From the NCBI RefSeq assembly GCF_904842695.1, contig NZ_CAJGWQ010000001.1:248001-312000 (forward strand): 64,000 nt of DNA, in the 5' to 3' direction. Each line of letters starts with the position of its first letter. The first letter of the stretch is position 1. Positions 17,279 through 26,613 of this stretch are shown here, piece after piece. A program made the translations under genes and the position numbers. The stretch comes from Gulosibacter hominis (lineage in GTDB: Bacteria > Actinomycetota > Actinomycetes > Actinomycetales > Microbacteriaceae). The notes under the pieces are model-generated. The model did no database searches. It worked only from the letters and a program-made list of their open reading frames with translations, and was not told the origin of the DNA.

Positions 17279-19840
17279 CTACGAGCGCGGGAACTGCACG
17301 AGCCCCATTTCGGCGGGCGAGCGCAGCAGTGCGTGTTGCGGAACCGCGCGCACGGTGAAACCGAACTTGCCCGGCACATCGAACGGCACCTGCGCAACCC
17401 AGCGACCGGCTTCGACATCGTCGCGGCTCATGGGCAGGGCCTGCGGTCTTTCGAGGTCGCCGAACTCGTTTACTTCGCCGATCAGCGCCTCAACGCGAAC
17501 GTCCTGTTCCTGCAGCTCGCCGAGCTCGACGTGGGCGCTCAGCTGCACGTCGTTGCCGGTCGTGGGCTGGGCGGTCTCGTTGCGCACATCACGCACCACC
17601 ACCTGCGACCAGGCCTGACGCACCCGCTGCTGCCATTCGGCGAATTCGCGCGGAGCCGACAGGTCGCGCACGGCGCGTGATGAACGGCCGGCGGGGATGT
17701 ACAGCTCGGTGCAGTAGTCGCGCACCATACGTTCGGCGGTTACCTGCGGGCCGACTTCCGACATTGACGTGCGAACTCGGTCAACCCACTCCTTGGGTAG
17801 GCCCGTCGCGTCGCGGTCGAAGAACATCGGCGCAATCTCGAACTCGATGAGGTCGTAGAGCGCTTCCGACTCGAGCAGGTCGCGCTGGCGCTGGTCGTCG
17901 GTGGGCACATCGGGGATCGTCCAACCGTAGCGGTCGTCGCGCAGCTCATCCCACCAGCCGTCCGAGGTCGACAGGCTCAGGCAGCCGTTCATGACGGCTT
18001 TCATACCCGAGGTGCCCGAGGCTTCCTGCGGGCGGATGGGGTTGTTGAGCCAGATGTCGCTACCGGCGACCAAGAACTTGGCCATGGTCACGTCATAGTC
18101 AGGCAGGAACACCAGGCGGTCGCGGACACCGGCCTCGTCGGCAAAGCGGATGAGCTCCTGCAGCAGCTGCTTACCGCCCATGTCGGCGGGGTGGGCCTTA
18201 CCGGCGATGATGATCTGCACGGGGCGGTCGGGGTTCGTGAGGATGCGGCGCAGACGCTCGGGGTTCTGCAGCATCAGAGTGAGCCGCTTGTAGGTTGACA
18301 CGCGACGGGCAAACCCGATGGTGAGCGCGTTGGGGTCGAGCATCGACCGAGTCCAGCCGAGCTCTGCTTCTTCGGCGCCGCGGTCGAGCCACGACTGGCG
18401 CACCAGGCGGCGCGCGCGGGTAACCAGGTCGGCACGCAGTTCGTTTCGGATGCGCCATAGTTCCTGGTCACCAACGGCGTCGGCTTCGTGCCAGTGGTTG
18501 GCGGTGGCGAGTTCGCGGCCGCCACTCATGGCCGCAACCACCGATTTCATCGCACCGCGCGTCCAGGTTTGCGAGTGCACACCGTTAGTGATTGACGTGA
18601 TTGGCACCTCGTCGATGTCGAAGTTCGGGTAGAGGTTGCGGAACATGCTGCGCGACACGGCACCGTGGAGTTTTGCCACACCGTTGGCGTACTGCACCAT
18701 GCGCAGACCGAGGTGCGCCATGTTGAAACGCGACGGGTCTTCATCCGAACCGAGTTCGAGGATGCGCTGCACCGGCACTCCCCCGGCAACCAGTTCGCTG
18801 TGGCCCTGATCGTTGCCCTGCAGGTAGCGCTGCACGAGGTGCAGGTCGAAGCGGTCGATACCGGCCGGAACGGGGGTGTGCGTGGTGAAAATTGTCGAGG
18901 CGCGAACCACCGCCAGCGCGGTTTCAAACGATTCGCCCTGCGCCATGATCTGCCCGATTCGCTCCACACCGAGGAAGCCCGCGTGGCCCTCATTCATGTG
19001 GTAAACGTCGGGGTGCGGCTGGCCCGAGATTTCGCAGAAGCGCTGCACCGCACGCACACCGCCAACACCCAGCACAAGCTCTTGTTTGATGCGGTGCTCA
19101 ACATCGCCGCCGTAGAGACGGTCGGTGATTGAGCGGAAGTCTTCGGGGTTCGAGTCGATATTGGTGTCGAGTAGCAGCAGGGTGGCGTTACCCACCACTA
19201 CCTTCCACACGGCAACGTCGACGGTGCGGTTTTCGGGGAACTGGATGCCGATGTGCAGCTGCTTGCCCTGCTCATCGAGCACGGGTGCCACGGCGAGACT
19301 GTCGGTGGGGTGGGTGGTGTAGTTCTCTTGCTGCCAGCCCTCGCGCGAGAGGGTCTGCGAAAAGTAGCCGTAGGTGTAAAGCAGACCGATGCCGATGACC
19401 GGGGCGCCCAGGTCGGAGGCCGATTTCATGTGGTCGCCCGAGAGCACGCCGAGGCCGCCCGAGTAAATCGGCAGCGATTGGGCGATACCGAACTCCATCG
19501 AGAAGTAGGCGACGGTGGTGTTGGCGTCTTCACTGCCACGGGTCTGCTTGGCGTACCAGCGGTCTTGTTCGAGGTAGCTTTCGAGCTCTTCGAGCTCTTG
19601 TTCCATCCGGTGCAGGAACTCGGCGTCGGTGGAAAGTTCACGAAGTCGCGACGCGGGCAACTGCTGCAGCAGCTGGATGGGGTTGTGCCCGGTCTCTCGC
19701 CACAGGTGGTCGTCGATTGAACGGAACAGTCGTTCTGACTGCGGCCGCCAGGTCCACCGGAGGTTCATGGCGATGGTTTCGAGGGGCTTGAGCGCTTCGG
19801 GAAGTACGCTCTGGACGTCAAGAGAATTGAATGCCTTCAC
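17279..19840 (-). CDS. glgP: Alpha-glucan (glycogen) phosphorylase, DUF3417 type
   Basis: Releases glucose-1-phosphate from the ends of glycogen or other alpha-1,4-glucans, using pyridoxal phosphate. About 853 residues. The N-terminal 100-110 residues (LPEALKPLETIAMNLRWTW) are the DUF3417 domain of the short actinobacterial phosphorylases, followed by the catalytic domain with HMNEGHAGFL, and the PLP-lysine motif as E-A-S-G-T-S-G-M-K. I set the start at the GTG at 19840: it matches other members (MKA/VKAF...) and lies 7 bases after a TACGCT box. A TTG at 19858 is the alternative. It is a single-gene unit closed by a strong terminator. Confidence 0.9.
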   Translation of the reverse strand: MKAFNSLDVQSVLPEALKPLETIAMNLRWTWRPQSERLFRSIDDHLWRETGHNPIQLLQQLPASRLRELSTDAEFLHRMEQELEELESYLEQDRWYAKQTRGSEDANTTVAYFSMEFGIAQSLPIYSGGLGVLSGDHMKSASDLGAPVIGIGLLYTYGYFSQTLSREGWQQENYTTHPTDSLAVAPVLDEQGKQLHIGIQFPENRTVDVAVWKVVVGNATLLLLDTNIDSNPEDFRSITDRLYGGDVEHRIKQELVLGVGGVRAVQRFCEISGQPHPDVYHMNEGHAGFLGVERIGQIMAQGESFETALAVVRASTIFTTHTPVPAGIDRFDLHLVQRYLQGNDQGHSELVAGGVPVQRILELGSDEDPSRFNMAHLGLRMVQYANGVAKLHGAVSRSMFRNLYPNFDIDEVPITSITNGVHSQTWTRGAMKSVVAAMSGGRELATANHWHEADAVGDQELWRIRNELRADLVTRARRLVRQSWLDRGAEEAELGWTRSMLDPNALTIGFARRVSTYKRLTLMLQNPERLRRILTNPDRPVQIIIAGKAHPADMGGKQLLQELIRFADEAGVRDRLVFLPDYDVTMAKFLVAGSDIWLNNPIRPQEASGTSGMKAVMNGCLSLSTSDGWWDELRDDRYGWTIPDVPTDDQRQRDLLESEALYDLIEFEIAPMFFDRDATGLPKEWVDRVRTSMSEVGPQVTAERMVRDYCTELYIPAGRSSRAVRDLSAPREFAEWQQRVRQAWSQVVVRDVRNETAQPTTGNDVQLSAHVELGELQEQDVRVEALIGEVNEFGDLERPQALPMSRDDVEAGRWVAQVPFDVPGKFGFTVRAVPQHALLRSPAEMGLVQFPRS

Positions 19841-19847
19841 ACCTGTC

Positions 19848-19853
19848 AGCGTA
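19848..19853 (-). promoter_or_regulatory. -10 box of glgP (leaderless candidate)
   Basis: TACGCT on the minus strand, 7 bases before the GTG at 19840. No clear -35. Confidence 0.4.
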
Positions 19854-20009
19854 GCCAATCAAGTAAACGGCATATGGGCACTTGGCGGATAGATGCTGAA
19901 CATTCGGCGGCTGAGGCGGACGCGGCCCGCGGCACATCCCGCAACAGCGGCTGTTGCGGTTGACAGTCCTTGATGGCCGCTCAAGTGTCAAGACGCACTC
20001 ACGAGTTAG

Positions 20010-20083
20010 TGGGGTGGACGGGACTTGAACCCGTGACCGATGGATTATGAGTCCACTGCTCTGACCTGCTGAGCTACCACCCC
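20010..20083 (-). tRNA. tRNA-Met (anticodon CAT)
   Basis: Cloverleaf of 74 bases without encoded CCA. Acceptor GGGGTGG/CCACCCC, D arm GCTC/GAGC, anticodon loop CTCATAA (anticodon CAT at 20047-20049), T loop TTCAAGT. Because CAT is also the gene-encoded anticodon of the lysidine-modified isoleucine tRNA, and of initiator tRNA, the exact type needs a classifier; the paired first base makes initiator unlikely. Confidence 0.9.
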
Positions 20084-20106
20084 GTGGACGTGACCATATT
20101 ACGCGG

Positions 20107-21456
20107 TCACGTCGCTGTCGGTGCAATGAACGCCGACCTCTGCGCCGGCTTCGGGCGCACGTGGCCGTCGCCGTGCACGAGCCACTTCGTGGTGGTGAGT
20201 TCGGCGAGCCCCATCGGGCCACGGGCGTGCAGCTTCTGGGTCGAAATCCCCAGCTCGGCTCCCAGCCCGAACATGCCACCATCCGTAAATCGCGTGGATG
20301 CGTTCACCATCACCACAGCGGCATCCACCTCGGCCGTAAATTGTTCGCTCGCGGCAAGCGATTCGGTGATGATGCACTCGGTGTGCCCGGATGAGTAGCT
20401 GCGGATATGCTCGATTGCCTCGTCAATCGTGTCGACCACACGCACGGCAAGTTCGTAATCGAGGTATTCAGTTTCCCAATCGGTTTCGGTGGCCGCTGCA
20501 ACATTCGCGCCGCCGGGAATGAGATTGCGGATGCGATCATCGGCGTGCAGGGTTACGTTCCGTTCGGTGAGCGCTGCATACATGCGCGGCACAAACGCCT
20601 CCGCCACATCCGCGTGCACCAGCAGGGTTTCAACCGCGTTGCACACGCCAACTCGCTGGGTTTTTGCGTTGATCACAATCTCTAGCGCGTGATCGAGGTC
20701 GGCATCCGCATCCACATAGATGTGCACGTTTCCGGTGCCGGTTTCAATTGTGGGCACGGTCGACTGTTCCACAACGGTGCGGATGAGCCCCGCTCCCCCT
20801 CGCGGCACCAGCACATCCACGAGTCCGCGGGCGCGCATCAGCGCCACCCCGCCCTCGCGACCGTAATCATCCACGCTCTGCACGAGGTCACGCGGCAGCT
20901 TCACCTGTTCGAGTGCATCCCCCAGCACCCGCACGATCACCCGGTTTGATTCCAGCGCTGCCGAACCGCCGCGCAGCACCACGGCGTTACCCGATTTCAA
21001 CGCCAGCCCGGCCGCGTCGACCGTGACATTCGGGCGGGCCTCGTAAATCATGCCGACCACACCCATCGGCACCCGCTGCTGACGCAGCCGGATTCCGTTC
21101 GCGAGCGTCGAACCACGCACGATTTCACCAACCGGGTCGGGCAACGCCGCCACCTCCCGTAGCGCAGCGGCGATGCTCGCCACGCGCTCGGTGGTGAGCT
21201 CGAGTCGGTCGAGCAGGCCGGCACTCATCCCGCTGTCGCGACCGCGCTGCAGATCGAGCGCGTTCGCGGCGATAATTTCGTCGCTGGCGGCGGTCAGCGC
21301 GTCGGCGCAGGCAAGTAGCGCGGCGTCTTTGGTAGCGCGGGTTGCGGTGGCGAGTGATCGAGCGGCGATCTTTGCCTGCCTGGCGATTTCGAGCACCTGT
21401 TGCTCGATTTCGTTGGCGGTCAGATCGGTTTCGGATACGGCGGCGTTGGCGTTCAT
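20107..21456 (-). CDS. proA: Gamma-glutamyl phosphate reductase
   Basis: Second enzyme of proline synthesis: NADPH-dependent reduction of glutamyl-5-phosphate to the semialdehyde. The 449-residue protein is an aldehyde-dehydrogenase fold member with the ProA signatures [13 protein letters not shown], the VPRGGAGLI loop and the catalytic cysteine in [12 protein letters not shown]. Length is a little above the usual 415-430 because of an N-terminal tail. The ATG at 21456 is 6 bases from a TAGACT -10 box, so proA seems to have its own leaderless promoter as well as lying 55 bases after proB. Confidence 0.95.
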   Translation of the reverse strand: MNANAAVSETDLTANEIEQQVLEIARQAKIAARSLATATRATKDAALLACADALTAASDEIIAANALDLQRGRDSGMSAGLLDRLELTTERVASIAAALREVAALPDPVGEIVRGSTLANGIRLRQQRVPMGVVGMIYEARPNVTVDAAGLALKSGNAVVLRGGSAALESNRVIVRVLGDALEQVKLPRDLVQSVDDYGREGGVALMRARGLVDVLVPRGGAGLIRTVVEQSTVPTIETGTGNVHIYVDADADLDHALEIVINAKTQRVGVCNAVETLLVHADVAEAFVPRMYAALTERNVTLHADDRIRNLIPGGANVAAATETDWETEYLDYELAVRVVDTIDEAIEHIRSYSSGHTECIITESLAASEQFTAEVDAAVVMVNASTRFTDGGMFGLGAELGISTQKLHARGPMGLAELTTTKWLVHGDGHVRPKPAQRSAFIAPTAT

Positions 21457-21462
21457 ATCAGG

Positions 21463-21468
21463 AGTCTA
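21463..21468 (-). promoter_or_regulatory. -10 box of proA (leaderless candidate)
   Basis: TAGACT on the minus strand, then 6 bases and the ATG at 21456, in the 55-base gap between proB and proA. Confidence 0.45.
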
Positions 21469-21511
21469 GCCATACTGGCCGTCACCGATGCAGCTATTGC
21501 CCCCGGTGAAG

Positions 21512-22702
21512 CTATTGCGCTGTGTGCTGGTTCCGGCCGACGATGACCATATCGTCACGCTGCACAATGGCACGCACCTTGCGCACGCCGCGCTGCTGGC
21601 TCAACTCACCGCTTGAGCGGCCCAGCATTTCGGGCAGTTCGTCGGCGTCGTAGGCGATGATGCCGTGCGCTACGGGCTCGCGGTCTTCGGTAATCACTTC
21701 AATGGGGTCGCCAGCCACGAACGTGCCCTCGACCTTGCGAATACCAGCCGCAAGCAGCGATGCACCCCGCTCACGCAGCGCTTCGGCCGCGCCCCGGTCA
21801 ATAATGATCCGCCCGTTCAGCCCGGCTGCGTGCTCGAGCCAGGCCTTACGGCGGCTCGAACGTCCCGCCTGCGGCACAAACCAGGTGCCCACATCCTCGC
21901 CATCAATGAGTGCGCGATGCGCATTGGCGGCGGTGGTGAGCATCACGCCAATACCCGAGCTCGTGGCGATCTCGGCCGATTGCAATTTGGTGATCATGCC
22001 GCCGGTGCCGAATGTCGAGCCCCTACCGGTAACTTTCACGTCGGTGAGCGCGCTCAGATCGGTGACGAGCGGGATGCGTTTTGCCCCGGCCGTCACCGGC
22101 GGCGCGTCATACAGGCCGTCAACATCGGTGAGCAGCACCAGCGCATCCGCGTGCACAATCTGTGCGACCAGCGCCGCGAGTCGGTCATTGTCACCAAACC
22201 GCAGTTCGCTCGTGGCTAGCGCGTCGTTTTCGTTGACGATCGGCACCGCGCCAAGTTCGAGCAGCCGCTCCATCACCTGCACCACATTGCGGTGCCGGTC
22301 GCGGCTGACGGTGTCGCCGGCGGTCATGAGAATCTGCCCCACCGTGATGTCGTAGGCCGCGAACGCATCGGTGTAGTGCGCCATGAGCGCTGATTGGCCA
22401 ACAGCCGATGCCGCCTGTGCGGTCGCAACCTCAGTTGGCCGAGCATCCAGCCCGAGCGGCATGAACCCGGCGGAAATACCGCCGGAGGTGACCAGCACCA
22501 CCTGGGTGCCGCGCTCCCACACCTGTGCCAACACATCCACGAGCTTGCGCAGCGCCGGAATGTTGAGTCGGCCGTCGGGGCGAGTCAGTGAGGATGATCC
22601 GATTTTGACAACCACCCGCTGTGCCCGCTGCAACAGCGAGCGGTCAGCCGCCACAGTGTCGGTTGCGGCTACGGTCTGGGGGTACGAACGCGGATCGGTC
22701 AC
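21512..22702 (-). CDS. proB: Glutamate 5-kinase
   Basis: First enzyme of proline synthesis, phosphorylating glutamate with ATP and usually feedback-inhibited by proline. The 396-residue protein has the amino-acid kinase domain (VVVKIGSSSLT at the N-terminus, NENDALA, TDVDGLYDAPP) and a C-terminal PUA domain from about residue 295, as in long-form ProB. I chose the GTG at 22702 (VTDPRSYPQ); the frame extends upstream into the glycosyltransferase gene without support. It starts 4 bases after that gene, so the two are likely co-transcribed. The usual actinobacterial upstream neighbour obg is absent. Confidence 0.93.
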   Translation of the reverse strand: MTDPRSYPQTVAATDTVAADRSLLQRAQRVVVKIGSSSLTRPDGRLNIPALRKLVDVLAQVWERGTQVVLVTSGGISAGFMPLGLDARPTEVATAQAASAVGQSALMAHYTDAFAAYDITVGQILMTAGDTVSRDRHRNVVQVMERLLELGAVPIVNENDALATSELRFGDNDRLAALVAQIVHADALVLLTDVDGLYDAPPVTAGAKRIPLVTDLSALTDVKVTGRGSTFGTGGMITKLQSAEIATSSGIGVMLTTAANAHRALIDGEDVGTWFVPQAGRSSRRKAWLEHAAGLNGRIIIDRGAAEALRERGASLLAAGIRKVEGTFVAGDPIEVITEDREPVAHGIIAYDADELPEMLGRSSGELSQQRGVRKVRAIVQRDDMVIVGRNQHTAQ

Positions 22703-22706
22703 CCCT

Positions 22707-24128
22707 CTATTGTGCCGTGTCTGGGCGCACCGTCGGAATCGATCCAGTAACCGCCTCGACCACGTTATCGAGCGAGTGGTCTTGTTCGTTGGCCGAGTCT
22801 TTGGCCACATCATCGGCGCTTTCGCCCCGATAGAGACGCTCAAACAGCGTCATAGTGGCGTCAATATCGTGCATGTCGACCATGTCGTATCCGGCACGCC
22901 CCATTTTGACGCGCTGCTGGTGTGGTGCATCCAACACCCGCTGCAGCGCCTCGGTGCAGGCGTCAACATCGTTCGGCGGGAAAAGATAGCCGTTCACACC
23001 GTCGTGCACGAGGTGCGGGAGCGCCATCGCGTTTGCGGCCACCACCGGCAGCCCGGATGCCATTGCCTCCATAGTTGCGATTGATTGCAGTTCGGCGGTT
23101 GAGGCGATCGCGAACACTGTGGCGTCACGATAAATGCCGCGCAGCTGCTCGTCGGATACCCGCCCGTGAAACACCACCTGCTCGGCAACACCCTGTTCTT
23201 TAGCGAGCCGTTCGAGCGTGCCGCGCAGATCGCCATCGCCCACAATGTCGAACCGGAGTTCGGCGTGATTTGGCAGTTTTGCAAACGCTTTGATGAGCAC
23301 ATCGATGCGTTTTTCGCCGGTCACTCGACCAACAAAGGCGATGCGTTTGACCGGTTTTTTGTTCCAATCGGCGGTGTAGTCGCTCTTCCGCAGCCCGCAC
23401 GAGATGGCCAGCACATGACCGATCCCACCGTTTGATTCGAGAAAGTCTGCCGCCCGACGCGTGGGGGTTGTGAGCGCATCGGTGGCCGCAAAAGTTTTGC
23501 GTGCATCCGCCCACCAAATCTTTGATCCGAGTCGCTGCAGCGGTTTGATCAACATCGTGTGCTCGAGCAGGTTTTCGAGCATGAGGTGGTTGGTGCCGAT
23601 AACGCGCAGCTCGGGGTAGGCGCGCGCCTCACGCACAACAGCACGTCCGAGCACCACTGCCGACTGATAGTGCACCACATCGGGTTTGATCTCGGCGAGT
23701 TTTTTGCGCATCCAGTGCCGTGCCCGCCACGGCTTTACATAGCGCAGCCAGTCGTGAGGCCACCAGCGATCGGATGGCAGACGGTGCACGGTGAACGTCT
23801 GCCCGTCGTAGGTTTCCTGCGCTGTGCCGTGGTAGCGGTCGGCGGAGGGTACAACTACGTGCACGTCGTGTCCGCGCGCCGCCATTGATGAAGCGAGGTT
23901 GACCGTGAACTTTGCCGCTCCATTGATGTTGGGCGGGAAGGTGTCTGCAGCGATGAGTAGCCGCAGCGGCTTGCTGTCGTGGTCCCCATGCTCGCGCTGC
24001 TGGTTGGCCACGCGGTTATCTGGAGTTTCGGGACTGGTTGACGCTTCGGGGCTGGTGGGCACTGGGTCGGTCCTTGTCTGGTTACGGTCGACAGACGATC
24101 TTAGTTGAACCCCAGCTCGAAAGGGCAT
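22707..24128 (-). CDS. Family 4 glycosyltransferase, probably acting on an envelope glycolipid
   Basis: A retaining GT-B glycosyltransferase of about 473 residues. The N-terminal domain begins RLLIAADTFPPNINGAAKFT, the usual acceptor-side loop of GT4 enzymes. The C-terminal domain has RIAFVGRVTGEKRID and the nucleotide-sugar-binding E-x7-E motif (ELQSIATME), then SGLPVV. This pattern is like actinobacterial GDP-mannose- or UDP-sugar-dependent transferases that build glycolipids (PimB/MgtA type), but donor and acceptor cannot be read from sequence. The last 45 residues are acidic and may be disordered. The start is uncertain: ATG at 24128 is the best, as the def promoter lies immediately upstream on the other strand. 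Confidence 0.78.
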   Translation of the reverse strand: MPFRAGVQLRSSVDRNQTRTDPVPTSPEASTSPETPDNRVANQQREHGDHDSKPLRLLIAADTFPPNINGAAKFTVNLASSMAARGHDVHVVVPSADRYHGTAQETYDGQTFTVHRLPSDRWWPHDWLRYVKPWRARHWMRKKLAEIKPDVVHYQSAVVLGRAVVREARAYPELRVIGTNHLMLENLLEHTMLIKPLQRLGSKIWWADARKTFAATDALTTPTRRAADFLESNGGIGHVLAISCGLRKSDYTADWNKKPVKRIAFVGRVTGEKRIDVLIKAFAKLPNHAELRFDIVGDGDLRGTLERLAKEQGVAEQVVFHGRVSDEQLRGIYRDATVFAIASTAELQSIATMEAMASGLPVVAANAMALPHLVHDGVNGYLFPPNDVDACTEALQRVLDAPHQQRVKMGRAGYDMVDMHDIDATMTLFERLYRGESADDVAKDSANEQDHSLDNVVEAVTGSIPTVRPDTAQ

Positions 24129-24146
24129 CACCCCGCGGTAGCAAAG

Positions 24147-24152
24147 TAGGGT
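24147..24152 (+). promoter_or_regulatory. -10 box of def (leaderless candidate)
   Basis: TAGGGT, then 6 bases, then the ATG of def at 24159. No binding site precedes the ATG. Confidence 0.4.
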
Positions 24153-24158
24153 GTTTCT

Positions 24159-24731
24159 ATGACGATTTTGCCCATCCAGATCTATGGCGAACCCGTGCTG
24201 CACGATGCTGCCGAACCCATCAACGAAATCAATGATGAGGTGCGACAGTTGGTTGCCGACATGTTCGAGACCATGGATGCGGCACCGGGAGTTGGTCTTG
24301 CCGGCCCGCAGGTGGGCGTAAACAAGCGACTATTTGTGTATGCCTGGGATGAGCCGGGCCTGTCGGTGCGGGATGTGGCAATCAACCCCGAGCTATGGCT
24401 CGCCCCTATCGTGCCCGAATCAATCGACGAGGTTGATCCCGACGAAGAAACCGAGGGGTGCCTCTCGTTCCCCGGTGAACGGTTCCCGCTGCGCCGCTCG
24501 CAACGGGTGCTGATGCGCGCAACGAATCTAGACGGCGAGCGGTACGAACTCGAAGCTGAGGGCTGGCTGGCGCGCATCCTGCAGCATGAGAACGACCATC
24601 TCGACGGCGTCATCTATATCGACCGGCTGGCGGGCAATGACTGGCGAATGGCGCAAAAGATTCTTCGCAAGCGCCGCTGGGGCGTGCCGGGATGCTCATG
24701 GCTGCCGGGCACTGACGACCTCGAGGGGTAG
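24159..24731 (+). CDS. def: Peptide deformylase
   Basis: Removes the formyl group from the initiator methionine of new proteins; metal-dependent and essential in most bacteria. The 190-residue protein has the three family motifs in order: GVGLAGPQVG (usual GxGLAAxQ), EGCLSFP with the metal-binding cysteine, and HENDHLDG with the metal histidines and catalytic Glu. The length fits the type I/actinobacterial forms with a C-terminal tail. It is divergent from the glycosyltransferase; no fmt gene is near. Confidence 0.95.
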   Translation: MTILPIQIYGEPVLHDAAEPINEINDEVRQLVADMFETMDAAPGVGLAGPQVGVNKRLFVYAWDEPGLSVRDVAINPELWLAPIVPESIDEVDPDEETEGCLSFPGERFPLRRSQRVLMRATNLDGERYELEAEGWLARILQHENDHLDGVIYIDRLAGNDWRMAQKILRKRRWGVPGCSWLPGTDDLEG

Positions 24732-24809
24732 CTTGGGCGATGCTTTGAGCGCTTTCTGAGCGATTCGCGGTTGTCTGTGAATACGCTTGGCATCGGGTGA
24801 TTTTTGGGC

Positions 24810-24862
24810 TTGTTTTTGCATCCCTCGCTGCTAAGGTGACCGCAACCTCGACGACGTCGTCG
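24810..24862 (+). promoter_or_regulatory. fmdBA promoter with operator-like palindrome
   Basis: -35 TTGTTT (24810-24815), 16 bases, -10 TAAGGT (24832-24837), then a perfect 14-base palindrome CGACGACGTCGTCG (24849-24862), flanked by near-symmetric AACC and GGTT. It would lie at about +5 to +18, where a bound repressor blocks transcription. Ribosome binding site and ATG of fmdB follow. Confidence 0.5.
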
Positions 24863-24889
24863 CCGGTTACCGCAGACGAAGGAGTGCGC

Positions 24890-25177
24890 ATGCCGCTCTA
24901 CGAATTTAGATGTCCCGAGCGCCACGTGTCCGTGGCCTTGATGCCAATCTCAACCGCTACTCGCGAGCGGGAGTGCCCCGATTGCGGTGCGACCGCGCAC
25001 CGCCGCATCAGCGCGCCGGCGGTGTTCACTGCAAACCGCGCCGCGGTCGCTGCCATTGACGCTACAAAACGCAGCGCACATGAGCCACAGCTGGTATCGA
25101 GCCTGCCCACAAGCGGTGCAAAATCACCGACCCGCGTGACACACGATCCGGCACATCGAGGCCTTCCTCGTCCCTAG
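24890..25177 (+). CDS. fmdB: FmdB-type zinc ribbon protein
   Basis: A 95-residue protein with the N-terminal FmdB zinc ribbon (MPLYEFRC...CPDCG). The first knuckle reads C-P-E-R-H instead of C-x2-C, so the metal site would be C, H, C, C. The remainder (about 45 residues) is Ala/Arg/Ser-rich and probably flexible. FmdB proteins were named as putative regulators next to formamidase in Methylophilus, but the ribbon is widespread and its role is not settled. The ATG has GAAGGAG 6 bases upstream; fmdA follows after 39 bases with its own binding site, so the pair is one unit. Confidence 0.8.
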   Translation: MPLYEFRCPERHVSVALMPISTATRERECPDCGATAHRRISAPAVFTANRAAVAAIDATKRSAHEPQLVSSLPTSGAKSPTRVTHDPAHRGLPRP

Positions 25178-25216
25178 CTCCAGTTCCAACAGATACCCAT
25201 CGCTCAAAGGAGAGAC

Positions 25217-26470
25217 ATGCCGAAAAATCTGTTCCCCCTCGACTCATCCAAGAGTTTCCCCGAACAAGACATTGTTGGGCACAACCGCTGGCACCCGGAT
25301 ATTCCCGCAGCGGTCACTGTGAACCCCGGAGACTCATTCCGCATCGATTGTCGAGAGTGGTTTGACGGTCACATCAAAAATGATGACAGTGCCGAAGACA
25401 TCCTGACCGCGCCGGTCAGTAAGGTGCACGCGCTTTCGGGCCCGTTTCACGTCAAGGGCGCCAAGCCCGGAGATCTGCTCATTGTCGACATTCTCGATAT
25501 TGGTGCGATTCCTCAGGAAGAGGGCCCGCTGGCCGGCCAAGGCTGGGGCTACACGGGAATTTTTGCAAAGAACAACGGCGGTAGCTTCCTGGTCGACCAG
25601 TTCCCCGACGCGTACAAGGCAGTGTGGGATTTCAATGGCCAGACGGCAACCTCACGACACATTCCCGGCGTCTCGTTCACCGGCATCATCCACCCGGGGC
25701 TGATGGGCACGGCGCCCTCGCATGAGCTGCTTGCGAAGTGGAACCAGCGTGAGGGCGACCTGATCGCCACCGACCCCAACCGGCTGCCGCCGCTGGCGCT
25801 GCCGCCGGAGCCACAGGACGCAATTCTCGGTAGCCTCACCGGCGCAGACTACGACCGCGTTGCCGCCGAGGGCGCCCGCACCGCTCCCCCGCGGGAAAAC
25901 GGCGGTAACCAAGACATCAAAAACCTGTCAAAGGGTACCCGCGTGTTCTACCCCGTGTTCGTTGACGGGGCGAACTTCTCGGTCGGCGACCTGCACTTCT
26001 CACAGGGTGACGGTGAAATCACCTTCTGCGGTGGCATCGAGATGGGTGGCTACATTGACGTACACGTGGATGTGATCCCCGGCGGTATGGACAAGTACAA
26101 CGTCAAAGAAAACGCCATCTTCATGCCCGGCAACGTTGAACCGCGCTATAGCGAGTGGCTTTCGTTCTCGGGCACTTCAGTCACGCTGGATGGTCAGCAG
26201 CGGTATCTCGACTCGCAGCTCGCCTACCAGCGCGCCTGCCTGCACGCGATCGACTACCTGAGCACCTTTGGTTGGACGCCCGAGCAGGTGTACCTGCTGC
26301 TGGGTGCCGCGCCGATCGAGGGCCGCCTGTCTGGCGTTGTCGACATTCCGAACTCGTGCGCAACCGTGTACATTCCCACCGCGATCTTCGATATTGATGT
26401 GCGGCCGAGCGCCGGAGAAGTTCCGCGGATCGATCCCGGTATCGGCGCTCCCCGCGCGGCGAACCGCTAA
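25217..26470 (+). CDS. fmdA: Formamidase / acetamidase family protein
   Basis: Hydrolyses formamide (and perhaps short amides) to ammonia and the acid, a nitrogen-scavenging reaction in the cytosol. The 417-residue length and sequence fit the FmdA_AmdA family across the whole chain, with the conserved GPFHVKGAKPGDLL, the GGIEMGGYIDV segment and the C-terminal IPTAIFDIDVRP. AAAGGAGAGAC precedes the ATG. No amide transporter is beside it. The closing hairpin shows that fmdB-fmdA is a complete two-gene operon. Confidence 0.92.
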   Translation: MPKNLFPLDSSKSFPEQDIVGHNRWHPDIPAAVTVNPGDSFRIDCREWFDGHIKNDDSAEDILTAPVSKVHALSGPFHVKGAKPGDLLIVDILDIGAIPQEEGPLAGQGWGYTGIFAKNNGGSFLVDQFPDAYKAVWDFNGQTATSRHIPGVSFTGIIHPGLMGTAPSHELLAKWNQREGDLIATDPNRLPPLALPPEPQDAILGSLTGADYDRVAAEGARTAPPRENGGNQDIKNLSKGTRVFYPVFVDGANFSVGDLHFSQGDGEITFCGGIEMGGYIDVHVDVIPGGMDKYNVKENAIFMPGNVEPRYSEWLSFSGTSVTLDGQQRYLDSQLAYQRACLHAIDYLSTFGWTPEQVYLLLGAAPIEGRLSGVVDIPNSCATVYIPTAIFDIDVRPSAGEVPRIDPGIGAPRAANR

Positions 26471-26485
26471 CCGTATCTCCCATTC

Positions 26486-26538
26486 AAACGCCGGGGGCGG
26501 TGTCGAGCTCTTTAGCTCGGCCGCGCCCCGGCGTTTTT
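26486..26538 (+). terminator. Terminator of fmdBA
   Basis: Outer stem ACGCCGGGG / CCCCGGCGT (26488-26496, 26526-26534), an inner GAGCT..AGCTC stem and a following TTTTT: a classic intrinsic terminator. Confidence 0.9.
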
Positions 26539-26613
26539 GTTGCGTTGGGTCCCAGGCTGCTGAACGGTACACAGATCTGAAAAACAGTCGGTACGTCGCC
26601 CAGTCGGGGTGTT

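Noticed and set aside
22703-22843. N-terminal extension of ProB
   Set aside because: Overlaps the glycosyltransferase gene and lacks kinase similarity; GTG at 22702 fits.
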